Origin: Micromonospora qiuiae
Lineage (GTDB): Bacteria; Actinomycetota; Actinomycetes; Mycobacteriales; Micromonosporaceae
DNA length: 34,412 bases
NCBI RefSeq assembly: GCF_016863555.1
Contig: NZ_BOPC01000082.1
Span: forward strand, 1-34,412
Reading direction: 5' to 3'
Within the stretch, counting starts at the first letter, position 1; each line of letters opens with the position of its first letter. Positions 8,139-15,115 of the stretch are shown here, one piece after another. Made by a program: the position numbers and the translations under genes. The notes under the pieces are model-generated. The model was not told the DNA's origin and ran no database searches. It saw nothing but the letters and a program-made list of their open reading frames with translations.

Positions 8139-8221
8139 GGCGGAAGTTTAGACCCGGTTCCTACCGGTGGGTAGGGATGCCGGACGGGGTTCGATCGCCG
8201 CAAGGTTCGAGCGCAAAGTAC

Positions 8222-8251
8222 CCGCCCGGTCACTCATGGGTGACCGGGCGG
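8222..8251. promoter_or_regulatory. Perfect 12-bp inverted repeat in divergent gap
   Basis: CCGCCCGGTCAC (8222-8233) and GTGACCGGGCGG (8240-8251) are exact inverted copies separated by 6 nt. They lie in the gap between the divergent aldehyde dehydrogenase (start 8138) and FHA gene (start 8323). Because genes run away from it on both sides it is unlikely to be a terminator. An operator or a leader hairpin of the FHA transcript is more plausible. Confidence 0.55.
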
Positions 8252-8322
8252 CGGTGCAGGTGGCCATATGGTGATGGCAAGCTGACGCAGGGTGATCGCT
8301 TGTGGTTGGGGGCTGACTGTCC

Positions 8323-8796
8323 ATGGAGGATGATCCACAACTGTTGCCGCTGCTTACGGTGGCGAGCGGCCCGATGCGCGGGGTCGGGTTCCGGCTGCCT
8401 CGGCAGCCGCAGGTGATCGGCCGGGACCCGGCGGTCGACATCGTCGTGTACGACCCGCACCTGAGCCGGCGGCACGCTGAGATCCGGCTGGCCGACGAAG
8501 GGGTGTCCCTGACGGACCTCGGCTCCACGAACGGCACCTGGGTGAACGGCGGCAGGACCAACGGGATGATCCGACTCGCCGACGGCGACGTGATCCGGCT
8601 CGGCCGCACCGAGCTGCGCTTTCATGACCCAGGGGTGGCGCGTACCGATCCGGTGGGGTTGAGTTTCGGCGCGGCGCGGCAGGACCGACGGCAGGCGCTG
8701 ATGCTGCAGCCTCTGGCGCTCGAGCCGACCGGTGAAATAGGCCACCGCGCCTCGACAACCGGGTGCCACGTGGCAGACTCGCGCGCAAGACCTTAG
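8323..8796 (+). CDS. FHA domain protein
   Basis: A 157-residue protein made mainly of a forkhead-associated domain, a phosphothreonine-binding module. The core residues are all present: GRDP (33-36), SRRHAEI (48-54) and STNGTWVNG (68-76), with surrounding beta strands (VIGRD, DIVVYDPHLS, SLTDLGS, DVIRLGRTELRF). The C-terminal about 50 residues (after FHDPGVAR) are basic and poorly ordered with no family match. It probably reads phosphorylation by Ser/Thr kinases, none of which is in the window. The ATG at 8323 has only a weak Shine-Dalgarno. The last 34 bases run alongside the leader of the next gene, whose own GTG start is at 8844. Confidence 0.87.
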   Translation: MEDDPQLLPLLTVASGPMRGVGFRLPRQPQVIGRDPAVDIVVYDPHLSRRHAEIRLADEGVSLTDLGSTNGTWVNGGRTNGMIRLADGDVIRLGRTELRFHDPGVARTDPVGLSFGAARQDRRQALMLQPLALEPTGEIGHRASTTGCHVADSRARP

Positions 8797-8843
8797 CGGC
8801 CGTTCAATTCCGGTCGGTGCGAAGTGGGCAGGGGAGGCCGGTC

Positions 8844-10496
8844 GTGGCGCGTGAGTTCACCAGCGTGGGTGTGGTGGGGCTGGGCACCATGGGTGCCGGC
8901 ATCGTCGAGGTCTTCGCCCGCAACGGCATCGACGTGGTCGCCGTGGAGATTTCCGAGGCCGCCCTGGAGCGCGGGCGGGCACACCTGACCGGCTCCACGG
9001 ACCGGGCAGTGGCCAGGGGCAAGCTCGCCGCGGCGGACCGGGACGCGCTACTGGGCCGGGTCACCTTCGCCGTCGGGCTGGACGCGCTGCGCACGGTGGA
9101 CCTGGTGATCGAGGCGGTGCCCGAGCGCCTCGACCTCAAGCAGCGGATCTTCGCCGAGCTGGACCGGGTCTGCCGTCCGGACGCCATCCTCGCCACCAAC
9201 ACCTCGTCGCTGAGCGTCACCGAGCTCGCCGTGGCCACCGCTCGGCCTGATCAGGTCATCGGGCTGCACTTCTTCAATCCCGCGCCGGTGATGAAGCTGG
9301 TCGAGGTTGTGCGTACGGTGGTCACCTCCGCCGACGTGGTGGCCGATGCGGAGGCGCTCTGCGGTCGCCTCGGCAAGGTCGACGTGACCATCAACGACCG
9401 GGCCGGTTTCATCGCCAACGCTCTGCTGTTCGGCTACCTCAACCATGCGGTCGGCATGTTCGAGACCGGGTACGCCACCCGCGAGGACATCGACGCGGCG
9501 ATGAAGCTCGGCTGCGGGCTGCCGATGGGCCCGCTCGCCCTGCTGGACCTGATCGGCCTGGACACCGCGTACGAGATTTTGAACACCATGTACCGGCGTG
9601 GCGGGCGGGACCGCCGGCACGCCCCGGTGCCGCTGCTGCGGCAGATGGTGACCGCGGGACTGCTCGGTCGAAAATCGGGCCGGGGCTTCTACACCTACGA
9701 GCGACCCGGCTCGTCGAAGGTCGTACCGGACGAGCACACGCCGGGCCCGGCGGAGCCGTCGGCGACCGACGGGGCGCGCGGGATCGCGAAGGTGGGCGTG
9801 GTCGGCGCCGGCGCGACGGCCGCCGGCCTGATCGAGGTCTTCGCCAGGGCCGGGTACGAGGTCGTCTCGGTCGACCCGAACACCGGGCAGTCCTGGCCCG
9901 CGACGCTGGAGCAGTTGGCCGACGTCGACCTGGTGATCGAGGCGGTCGCCGAGGAGTTGGACGCCAAGAAGGCGCTCTTCGCCAGCCTGGACAAGATCTG
10001 CAAGCCCGGCGTCGTGCTGGCCACCACGACCTCGTCGCTGCCGGTGATCGAGTTGGCGATGGCCACCGGACGCCCGGCCGACGTGGTGGGCTTGCACTTC
10101 TTCGACCCGGCGGTGCCACTGGTGGAGATCGTCCGGACGATCCGCACCTCACCGCAGACCACCGTCCTGGCTCGGGCCGTCTGTGCCGCGCTCGGCAAGA
10201 CCGGCGTGATCTGCGGGGACCGGGCAGGATTCATCGTCAACGCGCTGCTGTTCCCGTACCTGAACGACGCGGTGCGGATGTTGGAGGCGAACTACTCCAC
10301 CGTCGACGACATCGACCACGCGATGAAGCTCGGCTGCGGCTACCCGGTGGGCCCGTTCGAGCTGCTCGACACGGTCGGCCTGGACGTGGCGCTGGCCATC
10401 CAGCGGAGCCTCTACCGTCAGTTGCGCGAACCCGGCCTCGCTCCCGTGCCGCTACTCGAGCAGATGGTCACCGCCGGCTCCCACAGCTTCCGCTGA
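8844..10496 (+). CDS. 3-hydroxyacyl-CoA dehydrogenase, duplicated two-unit form
   Basis: A 550-residue NAD-dependent 3-hydroxyacyl-CoA dehydrogenase made of two tandem units, as in other actinobacteria. Unit 1 (about 1-300) is complete: Rossmann motif GLGTMGAG (12-19), DLVIEAVPERLDLK, NTSSLSVTEL, catalytic HFFNPAPVMKLVEVV, DRAGFIANALL and the closing GRKSGRGF. Unit 2 (from about 312) is eroded: GAGATAAG in place of GxGxMGxG, about 30 residues lost after the Rossmann strand, HFFDPAVPLVEIV lacking the PVMK segment and with Asn to Asp, and a C-terminus that stops at MVTAGSHSFR without the GRKxGRGF motif. Unit 1 probably does the chemistry. Start GTG 8844 has a good ribosome site (GGGGAGG at 8831-8837). 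The stop is one base before repeat copy B. Confidence 0.9.
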   Translation: MAREFTSVGVVGLGTMGAGIVEVFARNGIDVVAVEISEAALERGRAHLTGSTDRAVARGKLAAADRDALLGRVTFAVGLDALRTVDLVIEAVPERLDLKQRIFAELDRVCRPDAILATNTSSLSVTELAVATARPDQVIGLHFFNPAPVMKLVEVVRTVVTSADVVADAEALCGRLGKVDVTINDRAGFIANALLFGYLNHAVGMFETGYATREDIDAAMKLGCGLPMGPLALLDLIGLDTAYEILNTMYRRGGRDRRHAPVPLLRQMVTAGLLGRKSGRGFYTYERPGSSKVVPDEHTPGPAEPSATDGARGIAKVGVVGAGATAAGLIEVFARAGYEVVSVDPNTGQSWPATLEQLADVDLVIEAVAEELDAKKALFASLDKICKPGVVLATTTSSLPVIELAMATGRPADVVGLHFFDPAVPLVEIVRTIRTSPQTTVLARAVCAALGKTGVICGDRAGFIVNALLFPYLNDAVRMLEANYSTVDDIDHAMKLGCGYPVGPFELLDTVGLDVALAIQRSLYRQLREPGLAPVPLLEQMVTAGSHSFR

Positions 10497-10497
10497 G

Positions 10498-10553
10498 GTG
10501 TAAGGAAGGGCACCTTATTAACGCCTGCGGTAGAGGAAGGGCCCCCTATTAAC
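10498..10553 (+). repeat. 56-bp dispersed repeat, copy B
   Basis: The element begins one base after the TGA of the hydroxyacyl-CoA dehydrogenase. It differs from copy C (11097-11152, opposite orientation) at only two positions; both belong to a subtype with GCGGTAGAGG or ACGGTAGAGG in the middle, unlike copies A and D. It also contains two half-sites with a 31-bp period. Confidence 0.85.
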
Positions 10554-10636
10554 ACCGGACCCGAGTTCCGTGGCAGACGGCGATCACGCCGGAGCCCGTG
10601 CCGGGCCGACGCCGCGTCGGTCGTACGCTGGGTGAC

Positions 10637-10960
10637 GTGAGCCCTCGTCGTAACCGCCGCCATCGCGAGGACGCCGAACGCCTGGATGTCGAACGGGCCC
10701 GGCACGGCGTCGCCGCGGTGCAGCACTGGCGGGACGGCGACTGGCAGGTACGCGGGATCAGCGGCGGCGCGTCGGTGAAGACGTACCGCTGTCCGGGGTG
10801 TGACCAGGAGATCCGCCCCGGCGTGGCGCACGTGGTGGCGTGGCCTGCCGACGGCCGGGGCGACCTCACCGATCGGCGGCACTGGCACAGCGGGTGCTGG
10901 CGGGCCCGCGAACGGCGTGGCCCGATCATCCAGCGCGGTCGTGGCCCGCGCCACAGCTGA
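10637..10960 (+). CDS. Small basic protein with CxxC...HxxxC zinc-site-like motif
   Basis: A 107-residue protein beginning VSPRRNRRHREDAERLD. It has a very basic N-terminus (RRNRRHR), a predicted short beta region (WQVRGISG, VKTYRC) and a possible zinc site: CPGC (residues 54-57 approximately), AHVVAW, then HWHSGCW, resembling an HNH or zinc-ribbon scaffold without obvious nuclease residues. I recognise it as a conserved small actinobacterial family, often labelled ATP/GTP-binding without evidence; no P-loop is visible here. The start GTG 10637 was picked because SPRRNRRHRED is the usual N-terminus. It sits alone between two inverted copies of the 56-bp repeat. Function is unknown; nucleic-acid binding is a guess from charge and the Cys/His site. 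Confidence 0.75.
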   Translation: MSPRRNRRHREDAERLDVERARHGVAAVQHWRDGDWQVRGISGGASVKTYRCPGCDQEIRPGVAHVVAWPADGRGDLTDRRHWHSGCWRARERRGPIIQRGRGPRHS

Positions 10961-10974
10961 TCCTCACCGCTGCG

Positions 10975-11096
10975 GGCCGCGCACAGCGGTGCCGCGGCGG
11001 TGCGGTGCGGCGGCGGTGTGCGCAGCGGTGCGGTGTCGCGGCGGTGCGGCGCGGGGGCCGTGTGGCGGCGGTGCGGCGCGGCGGCGGTGTGGCGGC
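10975..11096. repeat. Low-complexity GCGGTGCGGC-type array
   Basis: About 120 bases consist almost only of variants of GCGGTGCGGC and GGCGGCGGTGTG, with one strand strongly G-rich. No gene is supported here; the open frame running through it is a by-product of composition. It ends exactly where repeat copy C begins. Confidence 0.7.
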
Positions 11097-11152
11097 GTTA
11101 AAAGGGGGCCCTTCCTCTACCGTAGGCGTTAATAAGGTGCCCTTCCTTACAC
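11097..11152 (-). repeat. 56-bp dispersed repeat, copy C (inverted)
   Basis: On the minus strand this reads as the 56-bp element and differs from copy B at two positions. With B it forms an inverted pair enclosing 543 bases that contain the small Cys/His gene and the G-rich array. Its outer (GTGTAAGG) end lies 51 bases before the start of the alpha/beta hydrolase gene. Confidence 0.85.
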
Positions 11153-11202
11153 ATCGGCCGGCTTGGTGGGCGGCGCGGCTCGGGGTGCGGGAAACTGGTG
11201 GG

Positions 11203-12012
11203 GTGAGCAAGAGCATCCGCGCGTCGTCGATCCTGCCCGGTCACCGGGAGGACATCGAGCTGCACACCGCGGACGGTCTGCGCCTGGTCGGCGAGTTGGC
11301 CCGCCCGGTCGACCGTGAGCCGGCCGCTACCCTGGTCTGCCTGCACCCGCTGCCCACTCACGGCGGCATGATGGACAGCCACGTGTTCCGGAAGGCAGCC
11401 TGGCGGTTGCCCGCACTGGCCGACGTGGCCGTGCTCCGATTCAACACCCGGGGCACCAGCAGCGTGCGTGGCACCAGCGAGGGAGCGTTCGACTCTGCCG
11501 TCGGCGAGCGCTTCGACGTGGCCGCCGCCATCGAGTACGCCGAGTTCCACGAGCTGCCCGACGTCTGGCTGCTCGGCTGGTCGTTCGGCACCGACCTGGT
11601 GCTCAAGTACGGCTGTGACCCGGCGGTGATCGGGGCGATCCTGCTCTCCCCGCCGCTGCGCTTCGCCGAGCCGACCGACCTGGCCACCTGGGCCGAATCA
11701 GGCAAGCCGCTGACCGCGTTGGTGCCGGAGTTCGACGACTACCTACGCCCGGAGCAGGCGCGCGAGCGGTTCGCCGCGGTGCCGCAGGCCGAGGTGGTCG
11801 GGGTGCCGGGCGCGAAGCACCTCTGGGTGGGCGACGCCGAAACCGTGCTGGACGAAGTGGTGCGGCGGGTCAACCCGGCGGTGCCGGTGCCGCTGCCCAC
11901 CACCTGGGACGGCCCGATGGAGACCGGCGACGCCAGCGCCTACGCCGACCGCACCGTAGCCGCCTTCGCCGACGTCCCGGTCTCGGGCCCGCAGCAACGC
12001 CGGGCCGAGTAG
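11203..12012 (+). CDS. Alpha/beta hydrolase
   Basis: A 269-residue cytosolic alpha/beta-hydrolase of the type annotated as OsmC- or YcjY-like serine hydrolase. It has LVCLHPLPTHGGMMDSHV (oxyanion strand-turn, about 46-63), FNTRGTSSVRGTSEG (78-92), the nucleophile elbow GWSFGTDLVLKYG (G-W-S-F-G), a late acid in VPEFDDYLRP and the catalytic His in GAKHLWVG. Its substrate is unknown. GTG 11203 is preferred: the frame stays open upstream to 10840, but that part covers the G-rich array, repeat C and another gene. There is no strong ribosome site before the GTG, so translation may start close to the 5' end of the mRNA. It is convergent with the AI-2E-type transporter gene. Confidence 0.86.
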   Translation: MSKSIRASSILPGHREDIELHTADGLRLVGELARPVDREPAATLVCLHPLPTHGGMMDSHVFRKAAWRLPALADVAVLRFNTRGTSSVRGTSEGAFDSAVGERFDVAAAIEYAEFHELPDVWLLGWSFGTDLVLKYGCDPAVIGAILLSPPLRFAEPTDLATWAESGKPLTALVPEFDDYLRPEQARERFAAVPQAEVVGVPGAKHLWVGDAETVLDEVVRRVNPAVPVPLPTTWDGPMETGDASAYADRTVAAFADVPVSGPQQRRAE

Positions 12013-12068
12013 TCGCCTCCTGGTCGCCGCCGCCGTCTGATCGCCGCCTCTTGGTCGCCACCGCCTCA
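12013..12068. repeat. Imperfect 28-30-bp direct repeat in convergent gap
   Basis: The gap between the hydrolase stop and the transporter stop holds two imperfect copies of TCGCC-GCCTC-TGGTCGCC (starting about 12013 and 12041). It extends a few bases into the transporter 3' end. It resembles the tandem repeats found in other gene-end gaps of this window. Confidence 0.5.
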
Positions 12069-13391
12069 GCGGGCGTCCTGACGGGGGACCACCACCTCAC
12101 GCAGGATGAGCTGCACGGCGGCCACGGTCGGGATGGCGATCAGGGCGCCGATCACCCCCAGCAGGGAGACGCCGAGCAACGCGGCGACCAGCGCGGCCAC
12201 CTCGTTGACCTGCACCGATCGGCGCATGATCTTGGGATAGATGAGGTAGTTCTCGATCTGCTGGTAGACCACGAAGAAGACCACGCAGGCGATGCCGATG
12301 GACGGGCTGGTGGCGAAGCCGACCAGGCTGACGATCACCGCACCGAGCGTCGCGCCGATCTGCGGAATGAGGTCGGTCACCGCGACCACCACCGCCAGCG
12401 CGAACGGGTACGGCAGGCCGACGGCCAGCGCGAAGACGAACGCGACCGCGCCGGCCAGCACCGCGATGGTCAGCGCCCCCACCATGTACGCCCCGACCTT
12501 GGCGAGGATCTCGTCGCCGATCAACTGCACCCGCTCGCGTCGCGACCGGGGCACCAGCGCATATCCGAGGTCACGCATCCGGTCGAAGTAGACCAGGAAG
12601 TAGATGGTCAGCACCAGTACGGTCAGCACCCGGAACACCGTGCCGAACAGCAGTTGTGCGCCGCCGAGCACGCCGCCCAGCGCCCGGCCGACCACGTCCG
12701 GGTTGGCCGCTTCCTGGGCTCGGCGCATCAGATCGAAGCGTACGACCAGGTCGTTGACGGTCTCGTTGCGCTGCAGCGCCTCAAGGTAGCTCGGCAGTTG
12801 CTCGATGAACTGCCCGGTCTGGGTCACGATCGGCGGCACCAGGGCCAGCACGCCAGCGCCGAGCAGCGCCAGCACGGTCAGCGCGACGACCGCCACGGCC
12901 AGCCCGCGCGGCAGACCCCAGGACCGCAGCCGGACCACCGCCGGGTGCAGGCCCACCGCGAGGAACAGCGCGATGACTACCAGGACCAGGATCCCGGCCG
13001 CGTTACGCAGGCCCAGATAGACGGCGTACGCGGACAGCACGCCGAGCGCCCCGGTGAACCCGACCAGAAAACTGTTGCGCCGTAACGGCCGCCCCGGCGT
13101 ACCGAATCGTCCCCCGTCCCCGCCCACCGCCCGTTGACCGGGCACGGACATCGGATGCGCCGGCGCGGACGCCGACTCTGCCGATGCGGGTGCCGGGTGT
13201 CCTGGCGGGAGTGCCGGCTCTGTCGATGCGGCTGCCGTGTGTGCCGATTGCGCCGGCGCGGGTGCCGAGGCTTTGTCGGATGCGGTCGAGGGCATCGCTG
13301 CCGGCCCGTCGTCGGATTCCGCTGCCTTCGTTGCGGGGCGCCCGGCCGTGGGCTGTCCGGGCGTGGGTTGCCTCGCATCGTCCTGCCGCAT
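12066..13391 (-). CDS. AI-2E family transporter (UPF0118/PerM-type)
   Basis: A 441-residue membrane protein. The first about 105 residues are a disordered Pro/Ala/Ser/His-rich stretch, and the rest is the AI-2E transporter domain. Hydrophobic spans lie about 107-125, 132-148, 162-185 (GLAVAVVALTVLALLGAGVLALV), a soluble loop to about 260, then 262-280, 310-345, 350-375 and 395-430. Motifs include LVYFDRMRDLGYALVP, DLIPQIGATLGAVIVSL and IENYLIYPKIMRRSVQVN. Family members include an AI-2 exporter and Na+/H+ antiporters; the substrate here is unknown. The start lies 26 nt after the DUF397 stop on the same strand, so it may share a transcript with the Scr1-type regulator. L103 is encoded by TTA (13083-13085), the only in-frame TTA I found in the window. 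Confidence 0.87.
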   Translation of the reverse strand: MRQDDARQPTPGQPTAGRPATKAAESDDGPAAMPSTASDKASAPAPAQSAHTAAASTEPALPPGHPAPASAESASAPAHPMSVPGQRAVGGDGGRFGTPGRPLRRNSFLVGFTGALGVLSAYAVYLGLRNAAGILVLVVIALFLAVGLHPAVVRLRSWGLPRGLAVAVVALTVLALLGAGVLALVPPIVTQTGQFIEQLPSYLEALQRNETVNDLVVRFDLMRRAQEAANPDVVGRALGGVLGGAQLLFGTVFRVLTVLVLTIYFLVYFDRMRDLGYALVPRSRRERVQLIGDEILAKVGAYMVGALTIAVLAGAVAFVFALAVGLPYPFALAVVVAVTDLIPQIGATLGAVIVSLVGFATSPSIGIACVVFFVVYQQIENYLIYPKIMRRSVQVNEVAALVAALLGVSLLGVIGALIAIPTVAAVQLILREVVVPRQDAR

Positions 13392-13417
13392 TCGGCTTCT
13401 CCGCTCGCTTTCGGAGT

Positions 13418-13600
13418 TCAGTGTCGCTTGATCCTGGCGACGAAGCAGTGCCAGCTCTGTGGAGTGAACGTCAGCACCGGGCCCTGCCGGTCCTTGCTGT
13501 CGCGGACGGCAACCATGCCGGCCAGATTATCGGCCACCTCAACGCAGTTGGTGTGCGCGCTGCGGATCGCGGTGCGCCACCTCGCGCCGCTCAACTCCAT
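13418..13600 (-). CDS. DUF397 domain protein
   Basis: A 60-residue protein that is essentially one DUF397 domain: ARWRTAIRSAHTNCVEVADN (6-25), VAVRDSKDRQGPVLTF (30-45) and W50-HCFVARIK. DUF397 genes almost always follow an Scr1/DUF5753 helix-turn-helix gene, as here; the pair is described as toxin-antitoxin-like, but no activity can be read from the sequence. Its ATG lies 10 bases inside the end of the regulator gene, which points to translational coupling. The transporter gene follows 26 nt later. Confidence 0.88.
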   Translation of the reverse strand: MELSGARWRTAIRSAHTNCVEVADNLAGMVAVRDSKDRQGPVLTFTPQSWHCFVARIKRH

Positions 13601-14391
13601 GACTTCGCCACCTCCTTGAGGAGTTCGATCGACTGCTGGCGGGAGAGCGCTTCGTTGCGCACTGTCTCCCACCGTGCCAGCAGGGTAGCCAGTTCCGTCT
13701 CCCCGTCGATCGGCGTGGCAGTCAGTTGAGTCTCCATCGTTGCCACCCAGCCGCCGTCGATGCCCCTGACCAGTGAGAACGGCCCGAAAAGGCCGATGTG
13801 CAGTCCGGCACTGAGCGGAATGACGTGCACACTGACGTTTGGGCGCTCGGCGCAGGCGATCAGGTGCTTGACCTGGTCGATCATGAGTGCCCGAAAGCTT
13901 TCGGCGTGCCGATGCAGGATGGCCTCGTCGATGACCGCGATGAGCTGAGGCGGATCGGGCTGGTTGAGGATGGCCTGCCGGTCCAGCCGTGCTGCGACGC
14001 GCTGCTCCACATCCTCGTCGCTGAGCAGGTCGTCGCAGCGGATCACCGCGCGGACGTATCCCTCGCTCTGTAGCAGACCTGGGATGAGCGTCGGCTCGAA
14101 CACCCGGAGCTGCCGGGCCATGTGTTGGATATCCAGCCAGGGCAGGAGCGATGCGGGCTGGCCCTCGCGCTCGGCGATGCGTAGCAGCGACACCAGCAGA
14201 CCACCGGAGCCGAGCGCCTCGTCGGTGCGGGCCAGGAACGGCCGGTCGTACGGCCGGCTGCCGGTCTCGACGGCGGAAACCATCGACGCCGAGTAGTGCA
14301 CCAGCTTGCCGAACTCCTCCTGGCTGAGCCCGGCGGCCACGCGTAGCCGGCGCAACTGTGCCCGGATCAGATCCGCCGTCGATTCCTGCAC
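13591..14391 (-). CDS. Scr1-type helix-turn-helix regulator (XRE HTH + DUF5753)
   Basis: A 266-residue transcription regulator. The N-terminal XRE helix-turn-helix (about 9-60) reads LRRLRVAAGLSQEEFGKLV, then SASMVSAVETGSRPY. From about 85 to 255 a DUF5753 domain follows, with FEPTLIPGLLQSEGYVRAV, RVAARLDRQAIL, AVIDEAILHR, VSVHVIPLSAGLH and FSLVRG as typical blocks. Such regulators usually act with their neighbouring DUF397 protein and control development or antibiotic production in streptomycetes. The start is a GTG at 14391. The gene is divergent from a small gene at 14675, and the 283-base gap between them holds a strong inverted repeat that could be its operator (inference). Confidence 0.9.
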   Translation of the reverse strand: MQESTADLIRAQLRRLRVAAGLSQEEFGKLVHYSASMVSAVETGSRPYDRPFLARTDEALGSGGLLVSLLRIAEREGQPASLLPWLDIQHMARQLRVFEPTLIPGLLQSEGYVRAVIRCDDLLSDEDVEQRVAARLDRQAILNQPDPPQLIAVIDEAILHRHAESFRALMIDQVKHLIACAERPNVSVHVIPLSAGLHIGLFGPFSLVRGIDGGWVATMETQLTATPIDGETELATLLARWETVRNEALSRQQSIELLKEVAKSWS

Positions 14392-14608
14392 AGTGCCTCC
14401 ACAGTTGTCGGCCGAAAATCACTCGGCATTCTCCGGCGGCGCATCGGTTACGCAGCGGCGCTACGGCCAGCCTCGATGCCTTCCGAGAGTAGTGGTGCGA
14501 TCACCAGACTGTCAGCCATGCCGGGCCGGTCCGCCGCCGGGGAGGGCGCGGACGGGTTCAGGCCGGGGCCGCCTTGTCTTTCCCCGAGGGGCGGCCCCAT
14601 CCAGCCGA

Positions 14609-14654
14609 TCTGGGTGCACTTGTTGCCGCCCGAACGACAACAGGTGCACCCAGA
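14609..14654 (+). promoter_or_regulatory. 17-bp-stem inverted repeat before a ribosome site
   Basis: Arms 14609-14625 (TCTGGGTGCACTTGTTG) and 14638-14654 are inverted copies with a single difference, which would be a U-G pair in RNA. The loop is 12 nt. The structure ends 8 bases before the Shine-Dalgarno ACGGAGGA of the 14675 gene, in the gap shared with the divergent Scr1-type regulator. It may be an operator for that regulator or a translation-controlling hairpin. The rest of the gap (14392-14608) shows only a small CCCC-GA-GGGG hairpin at 14582-14591. Confidence 0.65.
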
Positions 14655-14674
14655 GGTTCCCAACGGAGGACGAC

Positions 14675-15046
14675 GTGAGTAGTGAGTGGACGTCAGCGGG
14701 GCCCGCACCGGACATGATCAGCAGTAGGCTGCCGACGCCAGGCCGTGGCCCCCATCCCGAGCGCCCCCGCGCCGTCGGCGGCCGTGTGCCGCACACTCCG
14801 CTCCGGCCGACCTGGTGCTGCCGCTCGGACGGGCAGCCCTGGCCGTGCGGCGAGGCACGGTTGCTGCTGCGGCTGGAGTACGACGGCAACAACGTCGGCC
14901 TGACCATCTACCTCGCCGGCATGATGTACGAAGCGATGCGCGACCTCTATCACCTCAACCCGCACGACGGCCCGGAGCCCAGCGCGTTGTTCGACCGGTT
15001 CGTCACCTGGGGCATCTCCCGCCGTAGACCGGCCGTCGCGCCGTAG
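14675..15046 (+). CDS. Small conserved actinobacterial protein, often labelled flavin reductase
   Basis: A 123-residue protein. The N-terminal 45 residues are Pro/Gly/Arg-rich and probably disordered. The conserved part starts at RPTWCCRSDGQPWPCGEARL (two closely spaced cysteine clusters, CC and PC) and continues through LLRLEYDGNNVGLTIYLAGMM (a strand-helix unit) to DLYHLNP and LFDRFVTWG. I recognise this as a small family common next to HTH/DUF397-type genes in actinobacteria. Database names such as flavin reductase are not supported by any flavin motif I can see. Start GTG 14675 has a good Shine-Dalgarno (GGAGGA at 14665-14670). It is divergent from the Scr1-type regulator, with a strong hairpin just upstream. 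Function is unknown. Confidence 0.72.
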   Translation: MSSEWTSAGPAPDMISSRLPTPGRGPHPERPRAVGGRVPHTPLRPTWCCRSDGQPWPCGEARLLLRLEYDGNNVGLTIYLAGMMYEAMRDLYHLNPHDGPEPSALFDRFVTWGISRRRPAVAP

Positions 15047-15115
15047 ATCGGCCGTCGACCACCCGGGACCCGCCGTGACCCGTTCCGAGGGCCACTTTCA
15101 GCGGTCGCGCCAGGA

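Noticed and set aside
10498..10553. 56-bp repeats as ordinary rho-independent terminators
   Set aside because: Copies A and C do not follow a gene in the matching direction, all four have a fixed 56-bp two-part form, and there is no simple stem-loop with U tract.
10840..11202. Upstream extension of the alpha/beta hydrolase
   Set aside because: The extra 121 codons cover another gene, a G-rich array and repeat copy C, and show no protein-like sequence; GTG 11203 starts the conserved domain.
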